A DNA stretch of 64,000 nucleotides, from the NCBI RefSeq assembly GCF_002847285.1, contig NZ_CP025407.1, positions 4,372,501 through 4,436,500 on the forward strand, given 5' to 3'. Position numbers and translations under genes: made by a program. The notes beneath the pieces are model-generated. The model made no database searches. It saw only the letters and a list, made by a program, of their open reading frames with translations, and was not told where the DNA came from. Shown here one piece after another: positions 23,466 through 32,006 of this stretch; the first letter of the stretch is position 1; the number at the start of each line of letters is the position of its first letter. The stretch comes from Streptomyces sp. CMB-StM0423. GTDB taxonomy: Bacteria > Actinomycetota > Actinomycetes > Streptomycetales > Streptomycetaceae.

Positions 23466-24632
23466 ATGCCCTTCCCGCTCTATCTGCTCGCCCTGGTCGT
23501 CTGCGCCATGGGCACGTCCGAGTTCATGCTCGCAGGACTGCTGCCGGACATCGCCGCCGACGTCGGCGTCTCCGTCGGCACGGCGGGCACCCTCACCTCC
23601 GCGTTCGCGATCGGCATGGTCGTCGGCGCCCCGCTCGTGGCCGCGCTCGCCCGCAACTGGCCGGGGCGGAGCACGCTCCTCGCGTTCGTCGTCGTGTTCG
23701 CGGCGGCGCACGTCGTGGGCGCCGTCACCGGCAGCTTCGCGGTGCTGTTCGCCACCCGCGTCGTCGCCGCGCTGGCGAACGCGGGCTTCCTCGCCGTCGC
23801 GCTGACCACCGCCGCCGGGCTCGTGCCGCCCGACCGGAAGGGGCGGGCGCTGGCCGTCCTGCTGTCCGGTACGACGGTGGCGACGATCGCCGGGGTGCCG
23901 GGCGGGTCGCTGCTGGGCGCGGCGTTCGGCTGGCGGGCCACGTTCTGGGCGGTCGCCGCGCTGTGCCTGCCCGCGGCCCTCGGCATCCTCGCGGGGATCC
24001 CCGGAGGCCGGGCGCGGCCGGGCGGGGCCGGCGAGCCCGCGCTGCGGTCGGAGATCGCGCGGCTCAGGAGCCCGCGGCTGATCCTCGTCATGCTGCTCGG
24101 CGCGCTGGTGAACGCGGCCACGTTCGGCAGCTTCACCTTCCTGGCGCCGCTGGTGACCGACACCGCGGGGCTGGCCAAGCCGTGGATCTCGGTGGCGCTG
24201 GTGCTCTTCGGGGCGGGGTCGTTCGCCGGCGTCACCTTCGCGGGGCGGCTCGCGGACGTGCGCCCGGGTGCGGTCGTCGCGGCCGGAGGGCCGCTGCTGC
24301 TGGCCGGCTGGCCGCTGCTGGGGCTGCTGGCCGGGTATCCGGTCGCGCTGCTCGGGCTCGTGTGCGTGCTGGGGGCGCTGTCGTTCGCGGTGGGCAGCAC
24401 GCTGATCACGCGGGTGCTGTACGAGGCCGCCGGCGCACCCACGATGGCCGGGGCGTACGCGACGGCGGCGCTGAACGTCGGCGCCGTGGCAGGGCCGCTC
24501 GTCGCCGCGGGGGCGATCGGCGCCGCGGGGAACCGCGGGCCGCTGTGGGCGAGCGGCGTGCTGGTCCTGGCGGCGCTGCTCGTCGCGGCGCCGTTCCGCG
24601 GGGTGGTCGCGGGGGCGCGGAACGGCGCGTGA
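23466..24632 (+). CDS. Cmx/CmlR-type chloramphenicol MFS exporter
   Basis: The 388-residue 12-helix transporter opens with LYLLALVVCAMGTSEFMLAGLLPDIAADVGVS and contains FATRVVAALANAGFLAVALTTAAGLVPPDRKGRALAVLLSGTT, closely resembling the Streptomyces chloramphenicol-resistance protein family (CmlR/Cmx). It should expel chloramphenicol or a similar compound by proton antiport. There is no weaker alternative start. The upstream hairpin and possible leader ORF suggest inducible, translation-linked control. Confidence 0.85.
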   Translation: MPFPLYLLALVVCAMGTSEFMLAGLLPDIAADVGVSVGTAGTLTSAFAIGMVVGAPLVAALARNWPGRSTLLAFVVVFAAAHVVGAVTGSFAVLFATRVVAALANAGFLAVALTTAAGLVPPDRKGRALAVLLSGTTVATIAGVPGGSLLGAAFGWRATFWAVAALCLPAALGILAGIPGGRARPGGAGEPALRSEIARLRSPRLILVMLLGALVNAATFGSFTFLAPLVTDTAGLAKPWISVALVLFGAGSFAGVTFAGRLADVRPGAVVAAGGPLLLAGWPLLGLLAGYPVALLGLVCVLGALSFAVGSTLITRVLYEAAGAPTMAGAYATAALNVGAVAGPLVAAGAIGAAGNRGPLWASGVLVLAALLVAAPFRGVVAGARNGA

Positions 24633-24656
24633 GCGCGGTGGGCGTGCCGGGTGGCG

Positions 24657-25520
24657 TCAGAGGAGGCCGTTGAGGAGGGGGAGGTCGAGTTCGAGGCCGC
24701 CGCGGTCGGGGTCCTCGGTCGAGCCGCCACCGGAGTCGCCGGAGTCGCCGGAGCCGTTCGAGCCGCCGTTGTCGCCGCCGGTGCCGGTGTCGCCCTCGTT
24801 GCTCGGCGTGGGCGTCGGGGTGCCGGTGGACGGCGACGACGACTCGGGTTCCGCGGTGTCCGGCGCCGTGACGCGGCCCTCCGCCGGGGTGGTGGCCGTC
24901 GGCTCCGGGCTGTCCTTCGTCGGTGCCGGGCTCTTCGCGGGCCGGTCCGCGTCGCGGGCGGCCTTCGTCGGCCCGGTCCGCGGTTCCGCGGGCTCCGCGC
25001 CGTCCGGCTTCGCCGCGCCCGAGGGGCGGTCGCCGTCCGGGGTGGCGCCATCGTCGTTGCCGGGCTCCTCGGACGGGAGCGGCTGCACGGGGGTGTCGGC
25101 CCGCGCCACGGCCTCGTCCGTACGGGCCCCTCCGCCGCCGCCCATGGCGTTCGCGGCGAGCAGCCCGCCGGAGAGCACGGTCATCCCGGCCGCCGCGAGA
25201 CCGGCCAGCCGCCGGCTGCGCCGCTTGTAGCGCCGGTGCCGCGCCCGCGGCCGTACGGGCACGAGTTCCGCCCCCACGCCCTCGCCGCCGTGCGCGGCTT
25301 CCGCCACCGCGGGCAGGGGCGCCGTCCGGCCGTGGTCCTCGAACAGCTCCAGGTCCCCGGGCGCGGGTCCGCCCGACTCCGCCGCGGGAAGCTGCAGCGC
25401 CGGGGTGCCGAGGGTCCCGTAGATCTCGGGGACCGCGGGCACGTTGTGCGGCTGCGCGCACCACGGCGCTCCGGCCGGGTCGTGCCGGCTGTCGCACCGC
25501 GGGCAGTAGATCGTCGTCAC
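24657..25520 (-). CDS. Membrane protein with N-terminal zinc-ribbon and low-complexity extracellular tail
   Basis: The 287-residue protein begins MTTIYCPRCDSRHDPAGAPWCAQPH, a half zinc ribbon (CPxC). A basic stretch (RARHRRYKRRSRR) and one membrane helix (LAGLAAAGMTVLSGGLLAANAMG, about residues 106-128) precede a long tail rich in Pro, Thr, Ser, Asp and Gly that ends in DLPLLNGLL. The topology is an inside Cys-containing head and an outside tail. The family is not recognised and no function is claimed. It converges on the exporter with 24 bases between. Confidence 0.7.
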   Translation of the reverse strand: MTTIYCPRCDSRHDPAGAPWCAQPHNVPAVPEIYGTLGTPALQLPAAESGGPAPGDLELFEDHGRTAPLPAVAEAAHGGEGVGAELVPVRPRARHRRYKRRSRRLAGLAAAGMTVLSGGLLAANAMGGGGGARTDEAVARADTPVQPLPSEEPGNDDGATPDGDRPSGAAKPDGAEPAEPRTGPTKAARDADRPAKSPAPTKDSPEPTATTPAEGRVTAPDTAEPESSSPSTGTPTPTPSNEGDTGTGGDNGGSNGSGDSGDSGGGSTEDPDRGGLELDLPLLNGLL

Positions 25521-25732
25521 TGTCCTGGTGTCCCTTCCGTCGCGTGGGGGCGAGGGGTGCTCCGACGCCGGAACAATGTGCCAGCGCCGGAATCCCTCGG
25601 AGCACGAAGAATCCCCATAAGGAGTGCGGCGGTGAGACCTATCTCACACTGCAGGAGCTGGTACAGACCACCGCGCCTCCGGACATCGCACCCACCCCTC
25701 CGGGGCCCGGCGGCGGCTGCGAGACTGCCGCG

Positions 25733-26401
25733 ATGACCATTCAGCTCGTGTCCGTGATCGGGAACAGCCCCGGGGTCGGCAAGTCCACCCTCTGCCGCGC
25801 CCTCGCCGCCGCGCTCCGCGAAGACGGGGCGGTGGTCGACCACTTCGAGGAGGCCGACATCCTCGCGCGGGAGGCGTTCCGCCCGGTGGCCGAGGAGTTC
25901 GCGGACGGTACGGGGGCGGTGCGCCCGGAGACGCTGGTCGCGTGCGTCCGCGCGTACGTCGCGGGGGCGGCCGCCGCCGGGACGGACGTCCTGGTGACGG
26001 ACGCGCTGCTGCCGTTCGTGCCGTCGCTCGTGGCCTGGGGCCACGACGAGGACACGATCGCGGGCGTGGCCGAGGACCTGGTCCGGGCGGTGGCCCCCGC
26101 GGAGGTCACGGTCGTCTACGTGCACGACGACCCCGGAGCGGCCCTGCGCCGGGCGGTCGCCCGGGAGGGCGGCGGGTGGGCGGAGTGGTACGCGGCGAAG
26201 CTGGGCTCCTCGCCGGGCACGCGGCACGTACGGGACCTGGAGTCGGCGGCGGCCCACCTGCGGGCGGAGACGGAGCTGACCCGCCGGGTGCTGGCGCGTA
26301 CGCCGTGGCGGACGGTGCCGGTGGACACGGGCGAACTGGACGCCGAGGCGGCGTTCGCGTACGCCCGCGCGCAACTGGCCTGGCGGCCGGGGCAGTCCTG
26401 A
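25733..26401 (+). CDS. P-loop nucleoside/nucleotide kinase-like ATPase
   Basis: The 222-residue protein has a Walker A motif at its start (VIGNSPGVGKSTLCRALAAAL), an acidic HFEEADIL segment, and a Walker B-like TDVLVTDALLPFVPS. The fold matches deoxynucleoside/uridine kinase-like P-loop proteins. The phosphate acceptor is unknown. It is divergent from the zinc-ribbon protein (212 bases) and followed by an FAD oxidoreductase after 145 bases. Longer upstream readings lack P-loop relevance, so the ATG at 25733 is used. Confidence 0.75.
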   Translation: MTIQLVSVIGNSPGVGKSTLCRALAAALREDGAVVDHFEEADILAREAFRPVAEEFADGTGAVRPETLVACVRAYVAGAAAAGTDVLVTDALLPFVPSLVAWGHDEDTIAGVAEDLVRAVAPAEVTVVYVHDDPGAALRRAVAREGGGWAEWYAAKLGSSPGTRHVRDLESAAAHLRAETELTRRVLARTPWRTVPVDTGELDAEAAFAYARAQLAWRPGQS

Positions 26402-26546
26402 GCTGCGGGCAGGCGGGGGCCGGCCGCGCCGTCTCGTTCGTCCCGGAAGATCCCGGCCGTACGCGCACCCCCCGCGCCCCGATGTCAGACCCGCGCGAGA
26501 TGCTCGAATCCGAACCGTTTGTTGCTGACTTCCGTAAGGATCCGAG

Positions 26547-27869
26547 ATGAGCAGCTTCGCCGAACTCCGTTCCGCCGTCCGCGGCCGGGTGCTCCTGCCC
26601 GGCGACGACGGCTTCGAGGCGGCCGCCAAGCCGTGGAACCTGGCCGTGCCGCAGCCCGCCGCCGCCGGCGTCGTGGAGGCGGCCGACGCCGACGACGTCG
26701 CCGCGCTGGTCCGCTACGCGCGGCGGGCCGGTGTCGCGGTCGCCGCGCAGCCCGCGGGGCACGGCGCCTCGGGGGCCGTGGAGGGTGCCGTTCTGCTGCG
26801 CACCGGGCTGCTGGACGAGGTGCGGGTCGACCCCGGGGCGCGGATCGCGCGGGTCGGCGCCGGGGTGAAGTGGGGGCGCGTACAGGAAGAGGCGTCGCGG
26901 CACGGGCTGACCGGGCTGCCCGGCAGCTCCCCCGTCGTCTCCGTGACGGGCTACACGCTGGGCGGCGGCGTCAGTTGGTTCAGCCGCGCGTACGGCTGGG
27001 CGGCCGACTCGGTCACCGCGTTCGAGGTCGTCGATGCCGAGGGCGTGCCCGCCCGGGTGACCGCCGAGAGCGACCCCGAGCTGTTCTGGGCCCTGCGGGG
27101 CGGCGGGGGCGACTACGTGCTCGTCACCGCGACGGAGTTCCGCCTGCACCCCGCGCCCGCCCTCTACGGCGGCCAGATGCTGTGGCCCGGCGCGCAGGCC
27201 CGGGAGGTGCTCGACGTCTTCCGCTCGGTGACCGCCGCGGCGCCGGACGAACTGACCGTCTGGGCCGGGCTGCTGAACATCCCCGGCGCCGACCCGATGG
27301 TCGCCGTCCACACCACGTACCTCGGCGAGGGCGCCGGCGACGCCGGGCCCGGGCTGCTGCGCCCGTTCGACGCGATCGCGGGCCGGGTCGACGACAACCG
27401 GGCCGTGCTGCCCGTCCACGAGCTGGGCACCATCACCGGCGAGCCCACAGAACCCAGCCCGGGCCTCGGCCGCGCCGAGATGCTCACGGCCGTCGACGAC
27501 ACCGTGATCGACGCGCTCCTCGCGGAGCCGATCGCGCCGCTGCTCGGCGTCCAGCTCCGCCACGTCGGCGGCGCGCTGGCCCGCTCCTCGGACTCCCCGC
27601 ACGGCGCGCTGCCGGAGCCGTACCTGCTGTACCTCTTCGGCGTCCCGTTCTCCCCCGAGGTGGCCGCCGGCATCCCCGCCCGCCGGGACGCGCTGGTCAA
27701 GGCCCTCGGCCCGTACGTCGCGGGCCGCAAGCCCTACACGTTCCTGGGCCCCGACGAGGGCGCGGCGGACGTCTTCGGCCCGGAGAGCCTGGCCCGCCTG
27801 CGGGCCGTCAAGCGCGCCCGCGACCCGCAGGGGGTGTTCCGCAGCAACTTCCCGGTCGGCAGGGACTGA
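26547..27869 (+). CDS. FAD-binding (PCMH/BBE-type) oxidoreductase
   Basis: The 440-residue protein has the PCMH FAD domain: AADADDVAALVRYARRAGVAVAAQPAGHGASG, then LTGLPGSSPVVSVTGYTLGGGVSWFSRAYG, and the C-terminal BBE-like end RLRAVKRARDPQGVFRSNFPV. Family members oxidise sugars, alkaloids or secondary metabolites. The His that normally binds FAD covalently may be that in PAGHGAS. No signal peptide is present. A GGATCCGAG ribosome binding site precedes the ATG. Confidence 0.85.
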   Translation: MSSFAELRSAVRGRVLLPGDDGFEAAAKPWNLAVPQPAAAGVVEAADADDVAALVRYARRAGVAVAAQPAGHGASGAVEGAVLLRTGLLDEVRVDPGARIARVGAGVKWGRVQEEASRHGLTGLPGSSPVVSVTGYTLGGGVSWFSRAYGWAADSVTAFEVVDAEGVPARVTAESDPELFWALRGGGGDYVLVTATEFRLHPAPALYGGQMLWPGAQAREVLDVFRSVTAAAPDELTVWAGLLNIPGADPMVAVHTTYLGEGAGDAGPGLLRPFDAIAGRVDDNRAVLPVHELGTITGEPTEPSPGLGRAEMLTAVDDTVIDALLAEPIAPLLGVQLRHVGGALARSSDSPHGALPEPYLLYLFGVPFSPEVAAGIPARRDALVKALGPYVAGRKPYTFLGPDEGAADVFGPESLARLRAVKRARDPQGVFRSNFPVGRD

Positions 27870-27899
27870 CCCCGTTACCGACCGCTTCCAGGAGCGCCG

Positions 27900-28703
27900 T
27901 CACCGCACGACCGCGGTGAACTCCGCGGTGCGCACCACGTCCTCGTGCTTGAAGTCGAGGAACAGCCGGTACGTCCCCGGGCCCGGCACCTGCGCGTGGA
28001 ACGCCACGACGGGGCCGGGTTCGGTCGTGCCGTCGCCGGGGGAGCCGTCCGGGTGGACGTGGACGTACGCGAGGTCCTCGCGGCGCAGCGCCACGAGGTG
28101 GCCGTACGCGGCGAGATAGGGCTGCAGGTCGGTGACCGGCTCGCCGTCGCGGGCGACCGCGAACTCCAGCCGCCGCCCCTCGCCCGCCGCCGGCTCGCCG
28201 GTGAGCGTCACCTCGCGGCCGTCGACGGTGAAGGCCGGGGCGGGCGCGGGGAGTTCGCGCGCGGGACCGGCACCGTCGCCGGCCGTCAGGTCCGCGCCGA
28301 GGGTGAGGGTGCGGCCGAGCGCGGCGGGGGCGAAGTCGGCGAAGACGCGGTACGCCCCGGTCTCGGGGAGAAGGACGCGGACGGACCAGGTGCCGTCGGC
28401 CGCCTCCGCGGGGTGGACGTGGACGTAGCGGGTGAGGTCGCGGCGTACGACGATCAGGTGGACGAGCTTGTCGTGGATGGGCGTCAGGTCGGCGACCGGG
28501 CGGCCGTCGGCGCCGAGGAGGCGGAAGCGCAGCTCGGTCCCGGCGCCGGCGGGGACCGCGGCGGTCTCCAGCGCGAGCGTGTAGCCGTCCCCGGAGCCCT
28601 CCAGCCCGGCGGGTCCCGCGGGGGCGCCGTGAGCGTGGTGGGCGTGGTGGGCGTGGGCGTCGTGGTGACCGTGGCCGGCGTCGTGGTGCTGGGTGGCGTT
28701 CAT
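27900..28703 (-). CDS. His-rich two-domain protein under a copper-type operator
   Basis: The 267-residue protein starts with a His cluster (HHDAGHGHHDAHAHHAHHAHG) and then two similar beta-rich domains, each with a Y-V-H-V-H-P motif (about residues 92-97 and 217-222) and an ending GxYRVFADF/GTYRLFLDF, reminiscent of YtkA-like folds. No signal peptide is seen. A near-perfect CsoR-type box lies 57 bases upstream of the start, so it is probably induced by copper and binds or buffers Cu in the cytoplasm; this role is inference. It has no P-type copper ATPase neighbour. Confidence 0.7.
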   Translation of the reverse strand: MNATQHHDAGHGHHDAHAHHAHHAHGAPAGPAGLEGSGDGYTLALETAAVPAGAGTELRFRLLGADGRPVADLTPIHDKLVHLIVVRRDLTRYVHVHPAEAADGTWSVRVLLPETGAYRVFADFAPAALGRTLTLGADLTAGDGAGPARELPAPAPAFTVDGREVTLTGEPAAGEGRRLEFAVARDGEPVTDLQPYLAAYGHLVALRREDLAYVHVHPDGSPGDGTTEPGPVVAFHAQVPGPGTYRLFLDFKHEDVVRTAEFTAVVR

Positions 28704-28759
28704 GGTGGGTGTCCTTGCCCTTCGTATCCGGTGCGGTCTGTCTGGTGATCAGCGTAGCA

Positions 28760-28782
28760 GATATACCCCCTAGGGGTATATC
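28760..28782 (-). promoter_or_regulatory. CsoR-type copper operator
   Basis: GATATACCCC-CTA-GGGGTATATC has perfect 10-base arms around a 3-base centre. This TATACCCC...GGGGTATA pattern is the recognised binding site of CsoR copper repressors in actinobacteria. It lies ahead of the His-rich protein gene. Confidence 0.85.
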
Positions 28783-28823
28783 GACGTGCGGTGGCGCGTG
28801 TCACGCGGGGCCTTGCGCGGGCG

Positions 28824-30125
28824 CTACGCGGCGGTGGTCGTACGGTCCCGGGTGAGCCGCGCGCCGCCGGCCGGCAGATATGGCCCGGCCGTACGCGCCG
28901 CGCCCGCCGGCGGCCGCCACAGCAGCACCGCCGCCACCGCCGCCGCGAGCCCGATGGCCGCCAGCACGCCCGCCGCCACGCCCGTCCCCGCCCGCGCCGC
29001 GAGATAGCCGGCCAGCGGGTACGTGACCAGCCACGCGACGTGGGACAGCGAGAACTGCGCCGCGAACGCCGCCGGCAGGTCCGCCTTCCCCGGTACCGCG
29101 CCGCGGATCAGCCGCCCCGCCGGCGTCACCATCGCCGAGGTCGCGGCCCCGAGCACGGCCCACGCGGCGAGCAGCGCCGGCCAGGTCCGCACCCCCGCCC
29201 CGAGGCCCGCCCCGACGACGGCCAGCACCGGCGCCGGCACGAACGCCGCCGGCAGCATCACCGCGCGGTCGCCGACCCGCTCCAGCACCCGGGGGAGCGC
29301 CAGCGCGACGGCCATCGACCCGGCGCCGTAGGCGCCCAGCGCGAGCGAGACGTCGCCGACCGGGCGGGCGAAGTGGTCGCGGACCAGGACGACGGTGTTG
29401 ACGATCACCATCGAACTGGCCGCCGCGACGGCGAAGTTGAGCGCCAGGAGCGCGCGGAGCCGGGGCGCGGAGCCGAAGAGCCTGATCCCGTACGCGGCCC
29501 TGGCGAACACCCCGCGGCTCTCCGTGCCGCCCTCCCCGCCGGTCTCACGGGGGGTGGGCTTCGGCAGCGCCACGGAGACGACGAGCGCGGCGGAGGCGAC
29601 GAAGCCGGCGGCGGTGCCGAGGAAGAGCCGGTCGTACGTGATGAGCGTCAGCAGCCCGGCCGCGAGCACGGGGCTGAACAGGCTCTCCATGTCGTACGCG
29701 AGCCGCGACAGCGACAGCGCGCGGGTGTAGTCGCGCTCGGCGGGGAGCACCTCGGGGATGGTGGCCTGGAAGGTCGGGGTGAACGCGGCGGAGGCGGACT
29801 GGAGCAGGAAGATCAGCACGTAGATCTGCCAGACCTCGGTCACGAACGGCAGCGCGAGCGCGACGACGCCGCGCACGAGGTCGGCGGCGACCAGCAGGGC
29901 GCGGCGCGGGATGCGGTCGCCGAGGGCGCCGATGACGGGGGCGATGCCGACGTAGGCGACCATCTTGACGGCCAGGGCGGTGCCGAGGACGGCGGAGGCG
30001 TTGCCGCCGGCGAGGTCGTAGGCGAGGAGGCTGAGCGCGACGGTGGCGAGGCCGGTGCCGACGAGGGCGATGACCTGGGCGGCGAAGAGGTGTCTGTAGG
30101 TGCGGTTGCGGAGTACGGAGAACAT
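28824..30125 (-). CDS. MFS exporter linked to metal-sensing ArsR
   Basis: The 433-residue protein (from MFSVLRNRTYRHLFAAQVIALVGTGLATVALSLLAYDLAGG) shows about 12 helices and the loop 2-3 motif APVIGALGDRIPRRALLV; it resembles NreB-type or enterobactin-exporter-type MFS proteins. It follows an ArsR gene with a SmtB-type metal site, so it likely expels Ni, Co or Zn. The ATG at 30125 is chosen because the longer start (30158) would place the operator at 30150 inside the coding region. Confidence 0.8.
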   Translation of the reverse strand: MFSVLRNRTYRHLFAAQVIALVGTGLATVALSLLAYDLAGGNASAVLGTALAVKMVAYVGIAPVIGALGDRIPRRALLVAADLVRGVVALALPFVTEVWQIYVLIFLLQSASAAFTPTFQATIPEVLPAERDYTRALSLSRLAYDMESLFSPVLAAGLLTLITYDRLFLGTAAGFVASAALVVSVALPKPTPRETGGEGGTESRGVFARAAYGIRLFGSAPRLRALLALNFAVAAASSMVIVNTVVLVRDHFARPVGDVSLALGAYGAGSMAVALALPRVLERVGDRAVMLPAAFVPAPVLAVVGAGLGAGVRTWPALLAAWAVLGAATSAMVTPAGRLIRGAVPGKADLPAAFAAQFSLSHVAWLVTYPLAGYLAARAGTGVAAGVLAAIGLAAAVAAVLLWRPPAGAARTAGPYLPAGGARLTRDRTTTAA

Positions 30126-30149
30126 GGCCCTGGCCTCTTCCTGTGCTCG

Positions 30150-30167
30150 TGTGCGCATATACGCACA
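30150..30167. promoter_or_regulatory. Palindrome between arsR and MFS genes
   Basis: TGTGCG-CATATA-CGCACA is a perfect inverted repeat in the 94-base gap after the arsR stop and before the MFS start. It is a good candidate operator for the ArsR sensor, acting on an internal promoter for the exporter. Confidence 0.6.
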
Positions 30168-30219
30168 TGATAAGCAGAGGAGGGCCCGGGCGTTATTCCC
30201 GCGGGGCCCGGTTACCGGC

Positions 30220-30588
30220 TCAGGAGTGCCAGGGCTCGCCGGTCATGAGGTGGTCGGCGTGGTTGAGGGCCTCGACGACGAGGCCGCGCAGATGCCCGTC
30301 GCGCAGCGAGTACACGACGCGGCGGCCTTCCTTCCTGGAGTGCACCAGGTTGGCGAGGCGCAGCTTGGCCAGATGCTGGCTGACGGCCGGCCGGGCGGCG
30401 CCGCTGGCGGTGGCCAGCTCGGTGACGTCGGCCTCGCCCTCGGCGAGCAGCCACAGCAGGTGCAGCCGCGTCGCGTCGGCGAGCAGCGCGAAGACCGTGC
30501 TCGCGGCTTCGAGCTGCTCCCGGTCGGGCGTCCACTCGTGACGGTGGACGGCCCGGGTGGGCGAGGGGGCGGTGTGGCGCTCCGGCAT
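30220..30588 (-). CDS. ArsR/SmtB-family metal-sensing repressor
   Basis: The 122-residue winged-helix protein contains ALLADATRLHLLWLLAEGEADVTELATASGAARPAVSQHLAKLRLANLVHSRKEGRRVVYSL. Near its C-terminus DGHLRGLVVEALNHADH exactly fits the alpha-5 metal site D-x-H-x10-H-x2-H of SmtB/NmtR/CzrA sensors, which bind Zn, Ni or Co. It should dissociate from DNA when metal is bound and release expression of the MFS exporter downstream. Confidence 0.9.
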   Translation of the reverse strand: MPERHTAPSPTRAVHRHEWTPDREQLEAASTVFALLADATRLHLLWLLAEGEADVTELATASGAARPAVSQHLAKLRLANLVHSRKEGRRVVYSLRDGHLRGLVVEALNHADHLMTGEPWHS

Positions 30589-30636
30589 GCGCCTATCGTA
30601 TGGCCGTACGAGGCAGGGGGCGGGCGTCGCGGCTGC

Positions 30637-31059
30637 TCAGCCGGCGCGGTACATGCCGATGGAGCCGTGCCCGGCGACGTCGGCGAAGCCGAACTTCTCG
30701 TACAGGAACCGCGCGGGCCCGTCGGCGACGAGCGACACGTACGCGGTGGCGGGCGCCCGCCGGTCCAGCTCGGCGACGAGCGCCGCCATGATCTGCTTCC
30801 CGAGCCCCTGCCCCTGGTGGTCCGGCAGCACGCACATGTCCACCACCTGGAAAACGGTCCCCCCGTCCCCCACGACCCGCCCCATCCCCACGGGCACCCC
30901 GCGGTGGTACACGACGACCCCGTACCAGGTCTGCGGCAACCCCGCGGCGGCCGCCTCGGCCGCCTTGTCCGACAGCCCGGCCCCGGTCCGCAACCGCCGG
31001 AAGTCCGCGACGGAGGGCACCCCGGCCCGTATCTCGTAAGGGCTGCTCATGGAGGTCAT
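30637..31059 (-). CDS. GNAT-family N-acetyltransferase
   Basis: The 140-residue protein has GNAT motif A (VVDMCVLPDHQGQGLGKQIMAALVAEL, with the acetyl-CoA loop Q-G-x-G-x-G/K) and motif B-like VSLVADGPARFLYEKFGF. It transfers an acetyl group from acetyl-CoA to an amine; the acceptor is unknown. Two ATGs (31059 and 31050) are possible. It ends 48 bases before the arsR start. Confidence 0.88.
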   Translation of the reverse strand: MTSMSSPYEIRAGVPSVADFRRLRTGAGLSDKAAEAAAAGLPQTWYGVVVYHRGVPVGMGRVVGDGGTVFQVVDMCVLPDHQGQGLGKQIMAALVAELDRRAPATAYVSLVADGPARFLYEKFGFADVAGHGSIGMYRAG

Positions 31060-31084
31060 GGGTTACACATTAGCCGGGGGCCGG

Positions 31085-31507
31085 TCACTTCCCCGCCTCG
31101 GGCCCGTACCACTGCAGGGCCTGCCCGGTGGCGGCGGCGATGCAGTCGAAGTCCCGGTCGCGGTGCAGCAGGGTCAGCCCCTGCAACTCCGCGGTGGCCG
31201 CCACGACGAGGTCGACCGGACCCGCGCCGCGGTGCTGCCCGCGCTTGGTCAGCGCCTCCTGCACCCGAAGGGCCCGGTCGTAGGCCCGGTCGTCGACCGG
31301 CACCCACCCGAAGATCGTCCGCAGGTCTTCGATGCCCCGCGCCCGGTCGCCGGCGGAGCGGGCGCTGTAGAGGAACTCCAGCTCGGTGATGGGGCAGACC
31401 GCGATGAGCCCGGCCGCGGCCGCGCGGTCCCACCCGTACTGCTCGGCGTCGCCGCGCATCATCCGGGCGAGTGCGCTGGTGTCGACGAGGTAGTGCGCGG
31501 CGTTCAC
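31085..31507 (-). CDS. vapC: VapC-type PIN-domain ribonuclease toxin
   Basis: The 140-residue protein has the PIN acidic residues: HYLVDTSALARMM (Asp8), CPITELEFLYSAR (Glu), GPVDLVVAATAELQG (Asp) and LLHRDRDFDCIAAATG (Asp). VapC toxins cleave specific RNAs, often tRNAs or rRNA, and are held inactive by VapB. It overlaps the antitoxin gene by 4 bases. Confidence 0.9.
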   Translation of the reverse strand: MNAAHYLVDTSALARMMRGDAEQYGWDRAAAAGLIAVCPITELEFLYSARSAGDRARGIEDLRTIFGWVPVDDRAYDRALRVQEALTKRGQHRGAGPVDLVVAATAELQGLTLLHRDRDFDCIAAATGQALQWYGPEAGK

Positions 31508-31719
31508 CCGCGGTAGTTCCTCTTGTCCTCAAGGAGGTCGAGTTCGAACGCGCCCTCCTCGGCCGCGGCCCGCAGCCGCGTGAGCGCCAGCGCCCGCCGC
31601 CGGTTCTCCAGCACCTCGCGCAGCGCGGTGTTGACCGTCTCCTTCTTGGTGCTCGTGCCGAGGGCCTGCGCGACGTCGGCGAGCAGGCCGTCGTCCAGAT
31701 CGATCACCGTGCGACTCAC
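31504..31719 (-). CDS. vapB: VapB-type antitoxin
   Basis: The 71-residue protein begins MSRTVIDLDDGLLADVAQALGTSTKKETVNTALREVL, a ribbon-helix-helix DNA-binding region, and ends with an acidic toxin-binding tail. It is encoded just before vapC with a 4-base overlap. Two identical palindromes upstream are the expected autoregulatory sites for the VapBC complex. Confidence 0.88.
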   Translation of the reverse strand: MSRTVIDLDDGLLADVAQALGTSTKKETVNTALREVLENRRRALALTRLRAAAEEGAFELDLLEDKRNYRG

Positions 31720-31731
31720 TCTGCACCTCCC

Positions 31732-31762
31732 TTGATATCAAGCAAGCCATCTTTGATATCAA
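31732..31762 (-). promoter_or_regulatory. Paired palindromes, VapBC operators
   Basis: TTGATATCAA occurs twice, at 31732-31741 and 31753-31762. Centres are 21 bases apart, two helical turns, so two VapB dimers could bind on one face of the DNA. The AT-rich copies overlap the likely vapB promoter. Confidence 0.8.
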
Positions 31763-31794
31763 CGGTAGCACTCCCTCTCCCCCCCCGGAGGGGG

Positions 31795-31935
31795 TACGTC
31801 TGCGATGATGGCGCTTCCCAAGGTGACGGCGGAACGAGGAAGCCGGTGTGAATCCGGTGCGGTCCCGCCACTGTGATCGGTGAGCCGGCTCCGAACAGGC
31901 CACTGCCCCCGCGGGGGTGATCCTGCCCGGCCCGC
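31795..31935 (+). promoter_or_regulatory. Cobalamin (B12) riboswitch
   Basis: The conserved cobalamin-riboswitch core GAAGCCGGTGTGAATCCGG followed by TGCGGTCCCGCCACTGTGA is present at 31840-31876, with the upstream AGGTGACGGCG element and a downstream GAGCCGG...CAGGCCACTG arm. A CCCCCGCGGGGG stem (31906-31917) could form part of the expression platform. It lies on the plus strand ahead of the FhuF-like gene; expression should fall when B12 is plentiful. Confidence 0.92.
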
Positions 31936-32006
31936 CGGATCCGCTCGGCCCCCGCGCGACACCGGCCCGCTTACGGCCGCCGGTTCCCCCGTTCCGATAC
32001 CGGCTG

